Shown piece by piece: positions 52,541 through 61,184 of a stretch of DNA of 64,000 nt. Numbering within the stretch: the first letter of the stretch is position 1; each line of letters opens with the position of its first letter. The stretch lies in NCBI RefSeq assembly GCF_017311415.1, contig NZ_JAEKIS010000004.1:186001-250000 (forward strand), given 5' to 3'. The notes beneath the pieces were generated by a model. That model saw nothing but the letters and a program-made list of their open reading frames with translations, had not been told where the DNA came from and did not search any database. The translations under genes and the position numbers were made by a program. The stretch is from Salipiger abyssi. GTDB taxonomy: Bacteria; Pseudomonadota; Alphaproteobacteria; Rhodobacterales; Rhodobacteraceae.

Positions 52541-53575
52541 ATGTCCCCGGTTCTGCGTCTTCTCCTCCAGCGGCTCGCCATCTCCGTCCTTGTGCTGATC
52601 GGCGTGTCGATCCTGATCTTCTTCATCGCCCGCATCGTGCCCGGCGATCCCGCCCGCATCGCGCTCGGCCCCAATGCCTCGCAGGCACAGGTCGATGCGC
52701 TGCGTGAGGCGCGGCATCTCAACGACCCCATCGTCGTGCAATATGGCTGGTTCCTGCGCGACATGCTGAACGGCGATCTCGGCACCTCGCTTTATACCAA
52801 GCGCCCGGTCACCCAGGATATCGCCACCTATTTCCCCGCGACGCTGGAGCTGGTGCTCTATGCCGGCGCCATGATGATCCTGCTGGGCCTGCCGCTGGGC
52901 CGGCTCGCCGCGCGGTTCCAGCGGCGCTGGCCCGACCATCTGGCACGGCTGCTTTCGGTCATCGCGGTCTGTACGCCGGCCTTTGTCTGGGGCGTGATCC
53001 TGCAACTGAGCTTTGCCTATATCTGGCCGATCTTCCCGCTCGAGGGGCGGCTGTCGAACGGCGTCGACGCGCCCGCCGCGATCACCGGGTTCTATACGCT
53101 CGACGCATTGCTGGCCGGTCAGATCGGCACGTTTTTCGACGCGCTCTATCACCTCATCCTGCCGGCCACGGCGCTGGCGCTCTCGGGCATCGGCCAGACC
53201 GCGCGGCTCACACGGTCCTCGATGATCGAGACCTACCGGCAGCCTTTCATCGGCATGGCGCGGGCCTATGGCTTTCGCGAGACCCGGATCTCGCGCCGTT
53301 TTGCCTTCTGGCCTTCGCTGATCCCGACGCTGACCATCCTCGGGCTCGATTTCGCCGCGATGCTCGCCAATGCCTTCCTCGTCGAGCGGGTCTTTGTCTG
53401 GCCGGGGCTCAGCCGCTACGGGGTCGAGGTGATCCTGCGCAAGGATCTCGACGCCATCGTCGGCGTCGTACTCGTCATCGCGGCGATGTTCCTGATAACC
53501 AACCTGATTGTCGATCTGATCGTCTCGATCATCAATCCGCGCATCCGCCTGGCGGAGAGAAAGGCGAAAGCATGA
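52541..53575 (+). CDS. Peptide-type ABC transporter permease (DppB/OppB class)
   Basis: This 344-residue protein has a DppB-like N-terminus (RIVPGDPARIALGPNAS), the periplasmic LNDPIVVQYGWFLRDMLNGD with LGTSLYTKRPV, and the conserved C-terminal LVERVFVWPGLSRYGVEVIL (read in parts). Six membrane helices are expected. It pairs with the next gene, which overlaps its stop by 4 nt. It is part of the third complete peptide-type importer, embedded in the hydantoinase region. Confidence 0.93.
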   Translation: MSPVLRLLLQRLAISVLVLIGVSILIFFIARIVPGDPARIALGPNASQAQVDALREARHLNDPIVVQYGWFLRDMLNGDLGTSLYTKRPVTQDIATYFPATLELVLYAGAMMILLGLPLGRLAARFQRRWPDHLARLLSVIAVCTPAFVWGVILQLSFAYIWPIFPLEGRLSNGVDAPAAITGFYTLDALLAGQIGTFFDALYHLILPATALALSGIGQTARLTRSSMIETYRQPFIGMARAYGFRETRISRRFAFWPSLIPTLTILGLDFAAMLANAFLVERVFVWPGLSRYGVEVILRKDLDAIVGVVLVIAAMFLITNLIVDLIVSIINPRIRLAERKAKA

Positions 53576-54420
53576 GTGGCAAATCCTCCTCGGTGGCCTG
53601 GACCGAATTCCGCTCCAACCCGATCTCGATCCTGGGGCTCGTGCTTGTGGTGTTCTGCATTGCGCTCGCGCTCTTTGCCGATGTCATCACCCCCTACCCC
53701 GCCCATGTCGGCCCAATCGGCGATTTCACCGCGATCAACCAGGCGCCCTCGGCGGCGCACTGGTTCGGCACCGACACAATCGGGCGCGATCTTCTGACCC
53801 GCATCGTTTACGGTTTCCGCCTGTCGCTGCTGATGGCGGTGCTGGTGCTGTCGATCTCGATGCCGGTGGGGGTGATCCTCGGCCTGTTCGCCGGCTATCT
53901 CGGCGGCTGGGTGGAGTTTGTGCTGATGCGGCTCACCGACATCTTCCTCGCGATCCCGCCGTTGGTACTGGCCATGGCGATCATGGGGTTCCTGCCCGCC
54001 ACGCTGACCAACGCCATGCTTGCGGTGACGGTCATGTGGTGGCCCTGGTATACGCGGCTCGTCTACAACGTCGTCCGCGCCGAGGCGCGCGAGGGCTATG
54101 TGCTGGCCGCCGAGGTGATCGGCGCCTCGCCGCTGCATCTGATGTTCCGCGAGATCCTGCCCAATTGCGCCCCCGCCGTGCTGACCAAGCTGACGCTCGA
54201 TATCGGCTTTGTCGTGCTCATGGTCTCCTCGCTCTCCTTCCTCGGCCTCGGCGTGCAGCCGCCGACGCCCGACCTCGGTTCCATGGTGGCGGACGGGGCG
54301 AAATACATGCCCGACGCCTGGTGGCTGTCGATCTTTCCGGCGCTCGCGATCATGATCCTCGTGCTTGGCTTCAACCTGCTGGGCGACGGGCTGCGCGAAG
54401 CCTTCGACGCGGAGGTGTGA
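53572..54420 (+). CDS. Peptide-type ABC transporter permease (DppC/OppC class)
   Basis: This 282-residue inner-membrane protein has the N-terminal helix and the HWFGTDTIGRDLLTRIVYGFR hallmark (read in parts), then the EAA loop GYVLAAEVIGASPLHLMFRE and the C-terminal MILVLGFNLLGDGLREAFD (read in parts). It overlaps the upstream DppB-like gene by 4 nt and is followed 2 nt later by an ATPase gene. All features are standard. Confidence 0.93.
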   Translation: MSGKSSSVAWTEFRSNPISILGLVLVVFCIALALFADVITPYPAHVGPIGDFTAINQAPSAAHWFGTDTIGRDLLTRIVYGFRLSLLMAVLVLSISMPVGVILGLFAGYLGGWVEFVLMRLTDIFLAIPPLVLAMAIMGFLPATLTNAMLAVTVMWWPWYTRLVYNVVRAEAREGYVLAAEVIGASPLHLMFREILPNCAPAVLTKLTLDIGFVVLMVSSLSFLGLGVQPPTPDLGSMVADGAKYMPDAWWLSIFPALAIMILVLGFNLLGDGLREAFDAEV

Positions 54421-54422
54421 GC

Positions 54423-55310
54423 ATGTCTTGCGTTCTCAGGATCAAGGATCTCACTCTCGGCTTCCGCAAGGGACGGCAGACCGCGCAGGTGCTGCACGGC
54501 GTCTCGCTGCATGTCGCTGCCGGCGAAAAGGTCGCGCTGGTAGGCGAAAGCGGCTCGGGCAAATCGGTGACGGCGCAGCTCGCGCTCGGGCGGCTGCAAC
54601 AAGAGCGCGGCACACTGACCACCGGCGCCATCGAGGTGGTCGGCCACGACCTCATCGCACGACCCGAGGCCATGGCGCCCGAGCGCGGGCACCGGATGAC
54701 GATGATCTTTCAGGATCCGACCTCGGCGCTGAACCCGGTCTTTCGCATCGGCGAGATCTTTGCCGAAGTGCTGCGCTCCGGCGGGCGCAGGGTCTCGGAA
54801 GCCGCCGCCCGCGAGCGCGCGCTGAAGGCGCTGGCCGAAGTGCATATCCCCGACCCGGCACGCGCGCTCGACAGCTACCCGTTCCAGCTTTCGGGTGGCA
54901 TGAACCAGCGGGTGATGATCGCCATGGCGCTGGTCAACGAGCCCGAGCTGCTGCTCGCCGACGAGCCGGGCACCGCGCTCGACGTGACGGTGCAGGCCCA
55001 GACCCTGCGGCTGATGGACGATCTGGTGACCCAGAAGGGCACGGCGGTGCTGTTCATCTCGCACAACCTCTCGGTTGTGCGAGAGTTTGCCGACCGGGTC
55101 TATGTGATCTACCGGGGCCGCATCGTCGAGCATGGCCGTACCGCCCAGCTCTTCGCCGATCCGCGCCACCCCTACACGCAGGCGCTGCTGTCGGCGGCGC
55201 CAAAGCTGATCGGCGGCGGGCTGCCCGATCTTCCCGAGCATTCCGACGCCTTCCGCGAGCCGCTGGTCGTGCATGAGGGCTGCGGCGAACCCGGTGAGGT
55301 GCCCGCATGA
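54423..55310 (+). CDS. Peptide-type ABC transporter ATP-binding protein (DppD/OppD class, short)
   Basis: The ATG at 54423 (MSCVLRIKDLTLGF) gives 295 residues. Walker A GESGSGKS, signature LSGGMNQRVMIAMAL, Walker B LLLADEPGTALD and H-loop VLFISHN are present. The protein is about 30-50 residues shorter than the comparable ATPases elsewhere in the window because the C-terminal Cys-rich extension is missing; it ends soon after HPYTQALLSAAPKLI. It overlaps the next ATPase by 4 nt. Confidence 0.92.
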   Translation: MSCVLRIKDLTLGFRKGRQTAQVLHGVSLHVAAGEKVALVGESGSGKSVTAQLALGRLQQERGTLTTGAIEVVGHDLIARPEAMAPERGHRMTMIFQDPTSALNPVFRIGEIFAEVLRSGGRRVSEAAARERALKALAEVHIPDPARALDSYPFQLSGGMNQRVMIAMALVNEPELLLADEPGTALDVTVQAQTLRLMDDLVTQKGTAVLFISHNLSVVREFADRVYVIYRGRIVEHGRTAQLFADPRHPYTQALLSAAPKLIGGGLPDLPEHSDAFREPLVVHEGCGEPGEVPA

Positions 55311-56122
55311 GCGATGTTCTTCTTCGCACCACGCGGCTGAGCAAGATCTTCAAGACCGGCGATCACGAGGTGAAGGCGCTGGACGATGTGGATTTCGACG
55401 TGCGGCGCGGCGAATGCCATGCGGTGGTGGGCGAAAGCGGATCGGGCAAATCGACGCTGGCCAATATCATCCTCGGCATCCACCACTCCAGCTTCGGCGA
55501 GATGCAGTTCGACGGCAAGCCGCTGCACCAGTACCGCCCCCGCGCGATGAAGCGGCGCATCCAGCTCGTGCAGCAGAACCCGCTATCTTCTCTCAACGGA
55601 CGGCGGCGGATCGGCAAATCGGTGCGGCTGCCGATGGATGTGCACGGTTTGGGCGAACGCCGCGACCGCGCCCGCAAGGTCGAGGAGCTGCTGGTCGAGG
55701 TCGGGCTGGAACCCGAGATGGCGCGGCGCACGCCGGCCTCGCTGTCGGGAGGTCAGCGCCAGCGCGTGGCCATTGCCCGGGCGCTCGCCGCCGAGCCGGA
55801 CCTGATCGTGCTCGACGAGCCGACCTCGGCGCTAGACGTGCTGGTGCAGGCAAGGGTTCTAAAGCTGCTCGACCGGCTGCGTCGCGACCGCGGGCTGACC
55901 TATGTCTTCATCACCCATGACCTCGCGGTGGTCAGGGCCCTGGCCGATCGCATCAGCGTCTTTGCCGAGGGCAAGCGGGTGGAGACCGGCAGCGCCGACG
56001 AGATCTTCAGCACGCCGAAGGCGGCCTTCACCCGACAGCTCATCGGCGCGGTGCCGGTGGCCAGCGCCGATGAAGAAGCGATGCGCGACGCGATCCGGGA
56101 AACCGGGCGCGCGCCGGGCTGA
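55307..56122 (+). CDS. Peptide-type ABC transporter ATP-binding protein (DppF/OppF class, short)
   Basis: This 271-residue protein has Walker A GESGSGKST, signature [15 protein letters not shown], Walker [13 protein letters not shown] and H-loop VFITHD. As in its partner, the Cys-rich C-terminal extension is absent. It completes the third importer. It is followed 22 nt later by a HyuA gene with its own ribosome-binding site, so importer and hydantoinase appear to be one transcription unit. Confidence 0.92.
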   Translation: MSDVLLRTTRLSKIFKTGDHEVKALDDVDFDVRRGECHAVVGESGSGKSTLANIILGIHHSSFGEMQFDGKPLHQYRPRAMKRRIQLVQQNPLSSLNGRRRIGKSVRLPMDVHGLGERRDRARKVEELLVEVGLEPEMARRTPASLSGGQRQRVAIARALAAEPDLIVLDEPTSALDVLVQARVLKLLDRLRRDRGLTYVFITHDLAVVRALADRISVFAEGKRVETGSADEIFSTPKAAFTRQLIGAVPVASADEEAMRDAIRETGRAPG

Positions 56123-56144
56123 GAGCAGCAGGAAAGGAACAGAG

Positions 56145-58166
56145 GTGGCAACGCGCATCGGCGTCGATATCGGCGGCACCTTCACGGATCTGATCTATTA
56201 CGACGAGACCACCGGCGAAACAGTCGAGGGCAAGGTGCCCACCGTCCCGCACGCGCCGGAGGAAGGCGTGATTCACGCGGTCGAGGCGCATGTTCCCCCC
56301 GGTGTGATCGTCGATGCCGCCTATTTCCTGCACGGCACCACGGTCGGGCTGAACGCACTGCTGGAACGGCGCGGCGCCGAGGTCGGCCTGCTCGCCACGC
56401 AGGGCTTTCGCGATGTGCTGGAGATCCGGCGCGGCGACCGGGCGGAGATGTATAACCTCTTCTGGCGGCAGCCCCCCGCGCTGGTCCCCCGCCGCCGCAG
56501 GCTGGAAGTGCCGGGGCGGATCATGGCGGACGGCTCCGTGTACGTCGCGGTCGACGAGGATGCCGCCCGCACCGCGATCCGGGCGCTGATGCGGTTCGGG
56601 GTCGATGCCATCGCCGTGGCGCTGATCAACGCCTGGGCCAATCCCGAGCACGAGCTGCTGGTCGAACGGCTCATCCGCGACGAGGGGTTCGCGGGCGGCA
56701 TATCGCTCTCGCACCGGATCTCGGGCGAATACCGCGAATACGAGCGCACATCGACCACCGTGATCGACGCCTTTGTCCGCGGGCGGATGTCGAACTATCT
56801 GCGCCGGCTCGAACGCCGCCTGCGCGATCTGGGCTTTACCGGCACCGCGCTCATCACCCGGTCGGGCAGCGGCTCGATGAGCTTTGCCGAGGCCGAGGAC
56901 CGCCCCTTCGAGACCATCATGTCCGGCCCGGTGGGCGGGGCGCATGGCGCCTCGGAATTCGCCCGCAGCCTGGGGATCGACGCGCTGATCACCGCCGATG
57001 TGGGCGGCACAAGCTTCGACACCGCGCTGATTCTCGGCGGGGAGCCGCAAGTTCTCTACGAGGGGATGATCGACGGCATGCCGGTGCAGACCGCCTGGGT
57101 GGATGTGCGCTCCATCGGCGCGGGCGGCGGGTCGCTCGCGCAGGTGGATCGCGGCGGGCTGATGCGTGTCGGCCCGCAATCGGCCGGCGCGGTGCCCGGC
57201 CCGGCCTGTTACGGCAAGGGCGGCACACAGCCCGCCCTCACCGATGCGGCGGCCTATCTGGGCATGCTCGGCCCGGGCGAGCTCGCCTCGGGGATCACGC
57301 TGGATATCGGCGCCTCGGAGGCCGCGCTCGCGCGCGTCGCCGAGACCCTGGGCCAGGAGGTCGAAACCGTGGCCACAGGCGTGCTTCGCATCGCCGCCGC
57401 CGCAATGGGCGGGGCGATGCGCGAGTTGACCGTGGAACAGGGGCTCGATCCGCGCGGCATGACGCTGCTGCCCTTCGGCGGGGCCGGGCCGCTGATGGCC
57501 TGCCTGCTCGCGGAGGATCTCGGTATGAGCCGCATCGTGCTGCCGCCCTTCGCCGGCAATTTCTCGGCCTGGGGCCTGCTGGGCGCCGACCGGGTGCAGT
57601 CGGCGAGCCGCACCATGGTCGCCGATCTCGACACCGCCGGGCTGAGCCGCGCTCAGGCGCTGCTCGACGCGCTGCTGGCCGAACTCGAAGCGCGTGGCGC
57701 ACGGCCCGGCAAGGCCACGGCCGCGGCCCGGCTCGACCTGCGCTACAAGGGGCAGGAGCATTCGCTGTCGGTCGATCTGCCGCTCGACGGCGCGACCATC
57801 GCCGACGACACCGATGACATCCGCGCCGCCTTTGCCGCGGAATATCAAAAGACCTTCGGCGGCACGCTGGACGAGCAGATCGAAACAGTGGCCGTTCGCG
57901 CCACCTATACCGAGGCTCTCGCCCCTCGCGAGATCCGGGTGCCGGCGCCGCAGCCCGCCCCGGCGGAGACCACGACGATCGAGACACATTCCTTTGCCCT
58001 GAACCGCCGCACGGCCTTTGCCATCCTCCCGCGCGGCAGCATCGCGGGAGCGACAACGGGCCCCTGCATCGTGACCGAAACCACCTCGACCCTCTATGTC
58101 GATGCCGGCTGGACGATCCGCCCCGGCGGGCAGGGCGAGCTGATCCTGGAGCGCAAGGAGATCTGA
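56145..58166 (+). CDS. hyuA: Hydantoinase/oxoprolinase subunit HyuA (third paralogue)
   Basis: A GTG start at 56145, preceded by AGGAAAGGAACAGAG, gives 673 residues (MATRIGVDIGGTFTDL). ATPase motifs include VDIGGTFTDLIYYD, FLHGTTVGLNALLERRGA, ITADVGGTSFDTALIL and SIGAGGGSLAQVD; the GTTAK of the other paralogues reads GTSFD here, a known variant in this subfamily. It pairs with the HyuB gene 3 nt downstream. With the adjoining importer it may form a dedicated uptake-and-ring-opening unit. Confidence 0.92.
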   Translation: MATRIGVDIGGTFTDLIYYDETTGETVEGKVPTVPHAPEEGVIHAVEAHVPPGVIVDAAYFLHGTTVGLNALLERRGAEVGLLATQGFRDVLEIRRGDRAEMYNLFWRQPPALVPRRRRLEVPGRIMADGSVYVAVDEDAARTAIRALMRFGVDAIAVALINAWANPEHELLVERLIRDEGFAGGISLSHRISGEYREYERTSTTVIDAFVRGRMSNYLRRLERRLRDLGFTGTALITRSGSGSMSFAEAEDRPFETIMSGPVGGAHGASEFARSLGIDALITADVGGTSFDTALILGGEPQVLYEGMIDGMPVQTAWVDVRSIGAGGGSLAQVDRGGLMRVGPQSAGAVPGPACYGKGGTQPALTDAAAYLGMLGPGELASGITLDIGASEAALARVAETLGQEVETVATGVLRIAAAAMGGAMRELTVEQGLDPRGMTLLPFGGAGPLMACLLAEDLGMSRIVLPPFAGNFSAWGLLGADRVQSASRTMVADLDTAGLSRAQALLDALLAELEARGARPGKATAAARLDLRYKGQEHSLSVDLPLDGATIADDTDDIRAAFAAEYQKTFGGTLDEQIETVAVRATYTEALAPREIRVPAPQPAPAETTTIETHSFALNRRTAFAILPRGSIAGATTGPCIVTETTSTLYVDAGWTIRPGGQGELILERKEI

Positions 58167-58169
58167 GCC

Positions 58170-59894
58170 ATGGAGACCATCCTGCACAAGGCCGGCCAGT
58201 CGCGCACCGCGCCCTCCGACCCGGTCGATCCGATCACCACCGAAGTCGTGCGCCATGCGCTGAACTCGGCCGCGAACCAGATGAAACGGGCGCTGGTGCG
58301 CACCGCATTCAGCCCGGTGATCTATGAGGTGCTCGACTTTGCCGTAGCGCTCTACGATCGCGACGTGCGGCTGCTCGCCCAGGCGCCCAGCCTGCCGATG
58401 TTCATGGGCACACTGAACTTCTGCGTCATCGAGGCGGTCAAAGGCATCGGCGGGGAGGAAAACCTCAATGACGGCGATATCATCATTTACAACTGGCCCT
58501 ATGGCACCGGCTCACATCCGCAGGATCTGGCCGTGGTGATGCCGGCCTTTCACGAGGGCAAGCTGGTGGGCTATGCCGCGATCAAGGGCCACTGGCTCGA
58601 TATCGCGGGCAAGGATCCCTACTGCACCGACACGATCGACGTCTTTCAGGAGGGCACGATCTATCCCGGTGTAAAGATCGTCGAGGCGGGCAGGATGGTC
58701 GAGCCGATCTACCGGATCATCCTGGCCAATTCCCGGGTGCCCAAGATGATCGCTGGCGACCTGAATGCCGAGATCGTCGGCGTGCGCACCGGCGTGCGCG
58801 CGCTTCTCGAAGTCGTCGCGCGCCACGGGCTGGCGGAGTTCGGTCGCGCCGTGGAGGAGATGTTCGACCATGGCGAGCGTGTCGTGCGCACCTATTTCGA
58901 GGCGATCCCCGACGGCACCTATTCCGGCTCCGGCGTGATGGACGACAATGGGGTGGAACCGGGGCAGATCCCCTTCGACATCACGGTGATCGTCGAGGGC
59001 GACAGCGTGCGGCTGGATTATTCTGCCGCGCCGCCGCAGCAGGCTGGGCCAATCAACTGCCCGGTGCCGTCGACCATCTCCACCAGCCGCGTGGCGATCT
59101 CGATGCTGGCGGGCATGGGCGAGGCACCGAACGAAGGCCATTTCCGCGCCATCGAGGTGGTGACCCGGCCCGGCACCATGTTCCACCCCCTGCCGCCCGC
59201 GCCGTGCTTTCTCTATGGCTGGCCCGCCGTGCAGGCCATCGAAGCGGTCTATCAGGCGCTCAGCCATGCCGCGCCCGAGATCGTGCCCGCCATGTCCGGT
59301 GGCTGCATCTGCTCGCTGGTCCATTGGGGCACGCGCGAAAAGACCGGCGAGCCCTGGGCCGATGGCGCGCCGCATCCGGTGGGACAGGGCGCCTGGAAGG
59401 GCCATGACGGCGGCACGATGCTTCATATCGCGGAAAGCGCGACACGGTTCTCGCCGGTGGAGGTCTGGGAAAGCCGCAATCCGTGGCTCGTCGAGTGCAT
59501 GGAACTGGTGCCCGACAGCGGCGGACCAGGCCAGTGGCGCGGCGGCATGGGCGTGGATTTCGCCTTTCGGATGCTGGAGGACACCTATGTGACGACCTCG
59601 GTCGAGCGCACCGAAAACGGCCCCTGGGGTCTGGCAGGCGGCAGCGGCGGGCGGGCCAATGCGGTTCGGATAGAACGCGCCGGCGGCGCCGTTGAAAACC
59701 GGCCCAAGGCGACGCGCATCCCCATGCCGAAAGGTGATCTCCTGCGGCTGCGCACCGGCGGCGGCGGCGGTTATGGCGCCCCGGGAGACAGAGCGCCGGA
59801 GGCGGTGCTGGCGGATCTCGAAGACGGCTATATCACCGAGGACTACGCCCGCCGCCACCATCCGCATGTGCCGCTGCCGGACCGCAAGTCTTAG
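58170..59894 (+). CDS. hyuB: Hydantoinase/oxoprolinase subunit HyuB
   Basis: This 574-residue protein begins with a short variable stretch and then DPITTEVVRHALNSAANQMK. Other HyuB stretches are YNWPYGTGSHPQDLAVVMP, KGHWLDIAGKDPYCTDT and VPDSGGPGQWRGGMGVDF. It differs clearly from the two HyuBs at 46 and 49 kb and belongs to another subgroup. It is the partner of the HyuA just upstream. It is the last gene before a 156-nt gap with a palindromic promoter region. Confidence 0.92.
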   Translation: METILHKAGQSRTAPSDPVDPITTEVVRHALNSAANQMKRALVRTAFSPVIYEVLDFAVALYDRDVRLLAQAPSLPMFMGTLNFCVIEAVKGIGGEENLNDGDIIIYNWPYGTGSHPQDLAVVMPAFHEGKLVGYAAIKGHWLDIAGKDPYCTDTIDVFQEGTIYPGVKIVEAGRMVEPIYRIILANSRVPKMIAGDLNAEIVGVRTGVRALLEVVARHGLAEFGRAVEEMFDHGERVVRTYFEAIPDGTYSGSGVMDDNGVEPGQIPFDITVIVEGDSVRLDYSAAPPQQAGPINCPVPSTISTSRVAISMLAGMGEAPNEGHFRAIEVVTRPGTMFHPLPPAPCFLYGWPAVQAIEAVYQALSHAAPEIVPAMSGGCICSLVHWGTREKTGEPWADGAPHPVGQGAWKGHDGGTMLHIAESATRFSPVEVWESRNPWLVECMELVPDSGGPGQWRGGMGVDFAFRMLEDTYVTTSVERTENGPWGLAGGSGGRANAVRIERAGGAVENRPKATRIPMPKGDLLRLRTGGGGGYGAPGDRAPEAVLADLEDGYITEDYARRHHPHVPLPDRKS

Positions 59895-59950
59895 GCCTCA
59901 CCCTCCATACCCGCCGCAGTCCTTTCGCAAAGGGACAGGGCGCCGATCAG

Positions 59951-59997
59951 CATAACATATCCGTATATCAACTGAACGCATTGATATTTGCGTTATG
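59951..59997. promoter_or_regulatory. Nested palindromes upstream of the FAD oxidoreductase gene
   Basis: ATATCAA (59965-59971) and TTGATAT (59981-59987) form a 7-bp dyad. It is framed by CATAAC (59951-59956) and GTTATG (59992-59997), exact inverted copies. The AT-rich element lies 54-100 nt before the GTG start, which fits an operator over a new promoter separating the oxidoreductase-TRAP operon from the hydantoinase genes. Confidence 0.5.
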
Positions 59998-60050
59998 GCA
60001 GCCCGAGCCGCTTAATCCTCGCGACATTTTCCTGCGACGGTGAGAGCAAG

Positions 60051-61163
60051 GTGACGGATCTGGGCACTTGGGATATCGTGGTGGTCGGCGGCGGACTCGT
60101 CGGCACGGCCACGGCGCTCGGCATGGCGCGGGACGGCGCACGGGTGCTCATCCTCGACGCCTCCGACACCAGCTTCCGCGCGAGCCGCGGCAATTTCGGG
60201 CTGGTCTGGGCGCAGAGCAAGGGCGCAGACAGCCGCGACTACGCCAGTTGGACCCGCAGCGCCGTCCGCGCCTGGCCCGACCTTCAGGACGAGCTGCGCG
60301 ACCTCGCCGGCGTCGATACCCATTACGAGACCGGGCTGGGGCTGCATCTCTGCCTCGGCGCGGCGGAATTCGACACCCGCGCCGCCATGATACGTCGTGT
60401 CATGGCGCACAATCTGCCGGGCGACGATGTGCGCATGATCGGCCGCGACGAGCTGGCCGCGATCATGCCGGGCATCGGCCCGGAGGTCAGCGGCGCCTCG
60501 GTTTCCTCGCTGGACGGCGCCTGTCATTCGCTGGCGCTCTATCGCGGGCTCAGCCTCGCGGCGCAGCAGGCGGGCGCGACGCTGATGTCGAATATCGCCG
60601 TGACGGCCATCATCCCCGAGGACGCGGGGTATCGCGTCGAGGCCGAAGGGCTCTGCGCCCGCGCCGGAAAGGTGCTGATCGCGGCGGGGCTGGCGACCAA
60701 CGATCTCGCCCGGCCCTTCGGCTTTCCCGAGATCGTGCGGCCGCAGAAGGGCCAGATCCTGGTGACCGAGCGCAGCGCCCCTGTGCTGCCGGCGGTGACC
60801 TCCGGCCTGCGACAGACCGCCGAGGGCACGATCCTGATCGGCGACACCAAGGAAGAGACCGCCGAAGACCGCTCGACCGGCGCCGGCATGCGCCAGCTCG
60901 CCAGCCGCGCGGTGCGGCTGTTCCCGGCCATCGGCGGGCTGCGGATCGTGCGCAGCTGGGCCGCGCTGCGCGTGCTCACCCCGGACGGCCACCCGGTCTA
61001 TGACGAATCCCCGACACATCCCGGGATCTTCGTGGCCACGACCCATTCCGGCGTGACCCTCGCACCGGCCCACCGGGGGCCGCTCGCGCAGTGGATCATG
61101 AACGGGCAGAGGCCCCCGGAATTCGCCAGCTTTACGGCGCAACGCTTTCAACAACCAAACTGA
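60051..61163 (+). CDS. FAD-dependent oxidoreductase (DadA/glycine-oxidase-like)
   Basis: A GTG start at 60051 (MTDLGTWDIVVVGGGLVG) is chosen over a TTG 63 nt upstream that lies in the palindromic region; it gives 370 residues. The FAD-binding Rossmann motif VVVGGGLVGTATALGMARDG is at about residues 9-30, followed by DASDTSFRASRGNFGLVWAQ (read in parts), and PQKGQILVTER is the typical DAO-family strand. Such enzymes oxidise D-amino acids, glycine derivatives or N-methyl amino acids. The TRAP importer downstream (21 nt) probably brings in its substrate. Confidence 0.88.
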   Translation: MTDLGTWDIVVVGGGLVGTATALGMARDGARVLILDASDTSFRASRGNFGLVWAQSKGADSRDYASWTRSAVRAWPDLQDELRDLAGVDTHYETGLGLHLCLGAAEFDTRAAMIRRVMAHNLPGDDVRMIGRDELAAIMPGIGPEVSGASVSSLDGACHSLALYRGLSLAAQQAGATLMSNIAVTAIIPEDAGYRVEAEGLCARAGKVLIAAGLATNDLARPFGFPEIVRPQKGQILVTERSAPVLPAVTSGLRQTAEGTILIGDTKEETAEDRSTGAGMRQLASRAVRLFPAIGGLRIVRSWAALRVLTPDGHPVYDESPTHPGIFVATTHSGVTLAPAHRGPLAQWIMNGQRPPEFASFTAQRFQQPN

Positions 61164-61184
61164 AAAAACCAACAGGACAACACC

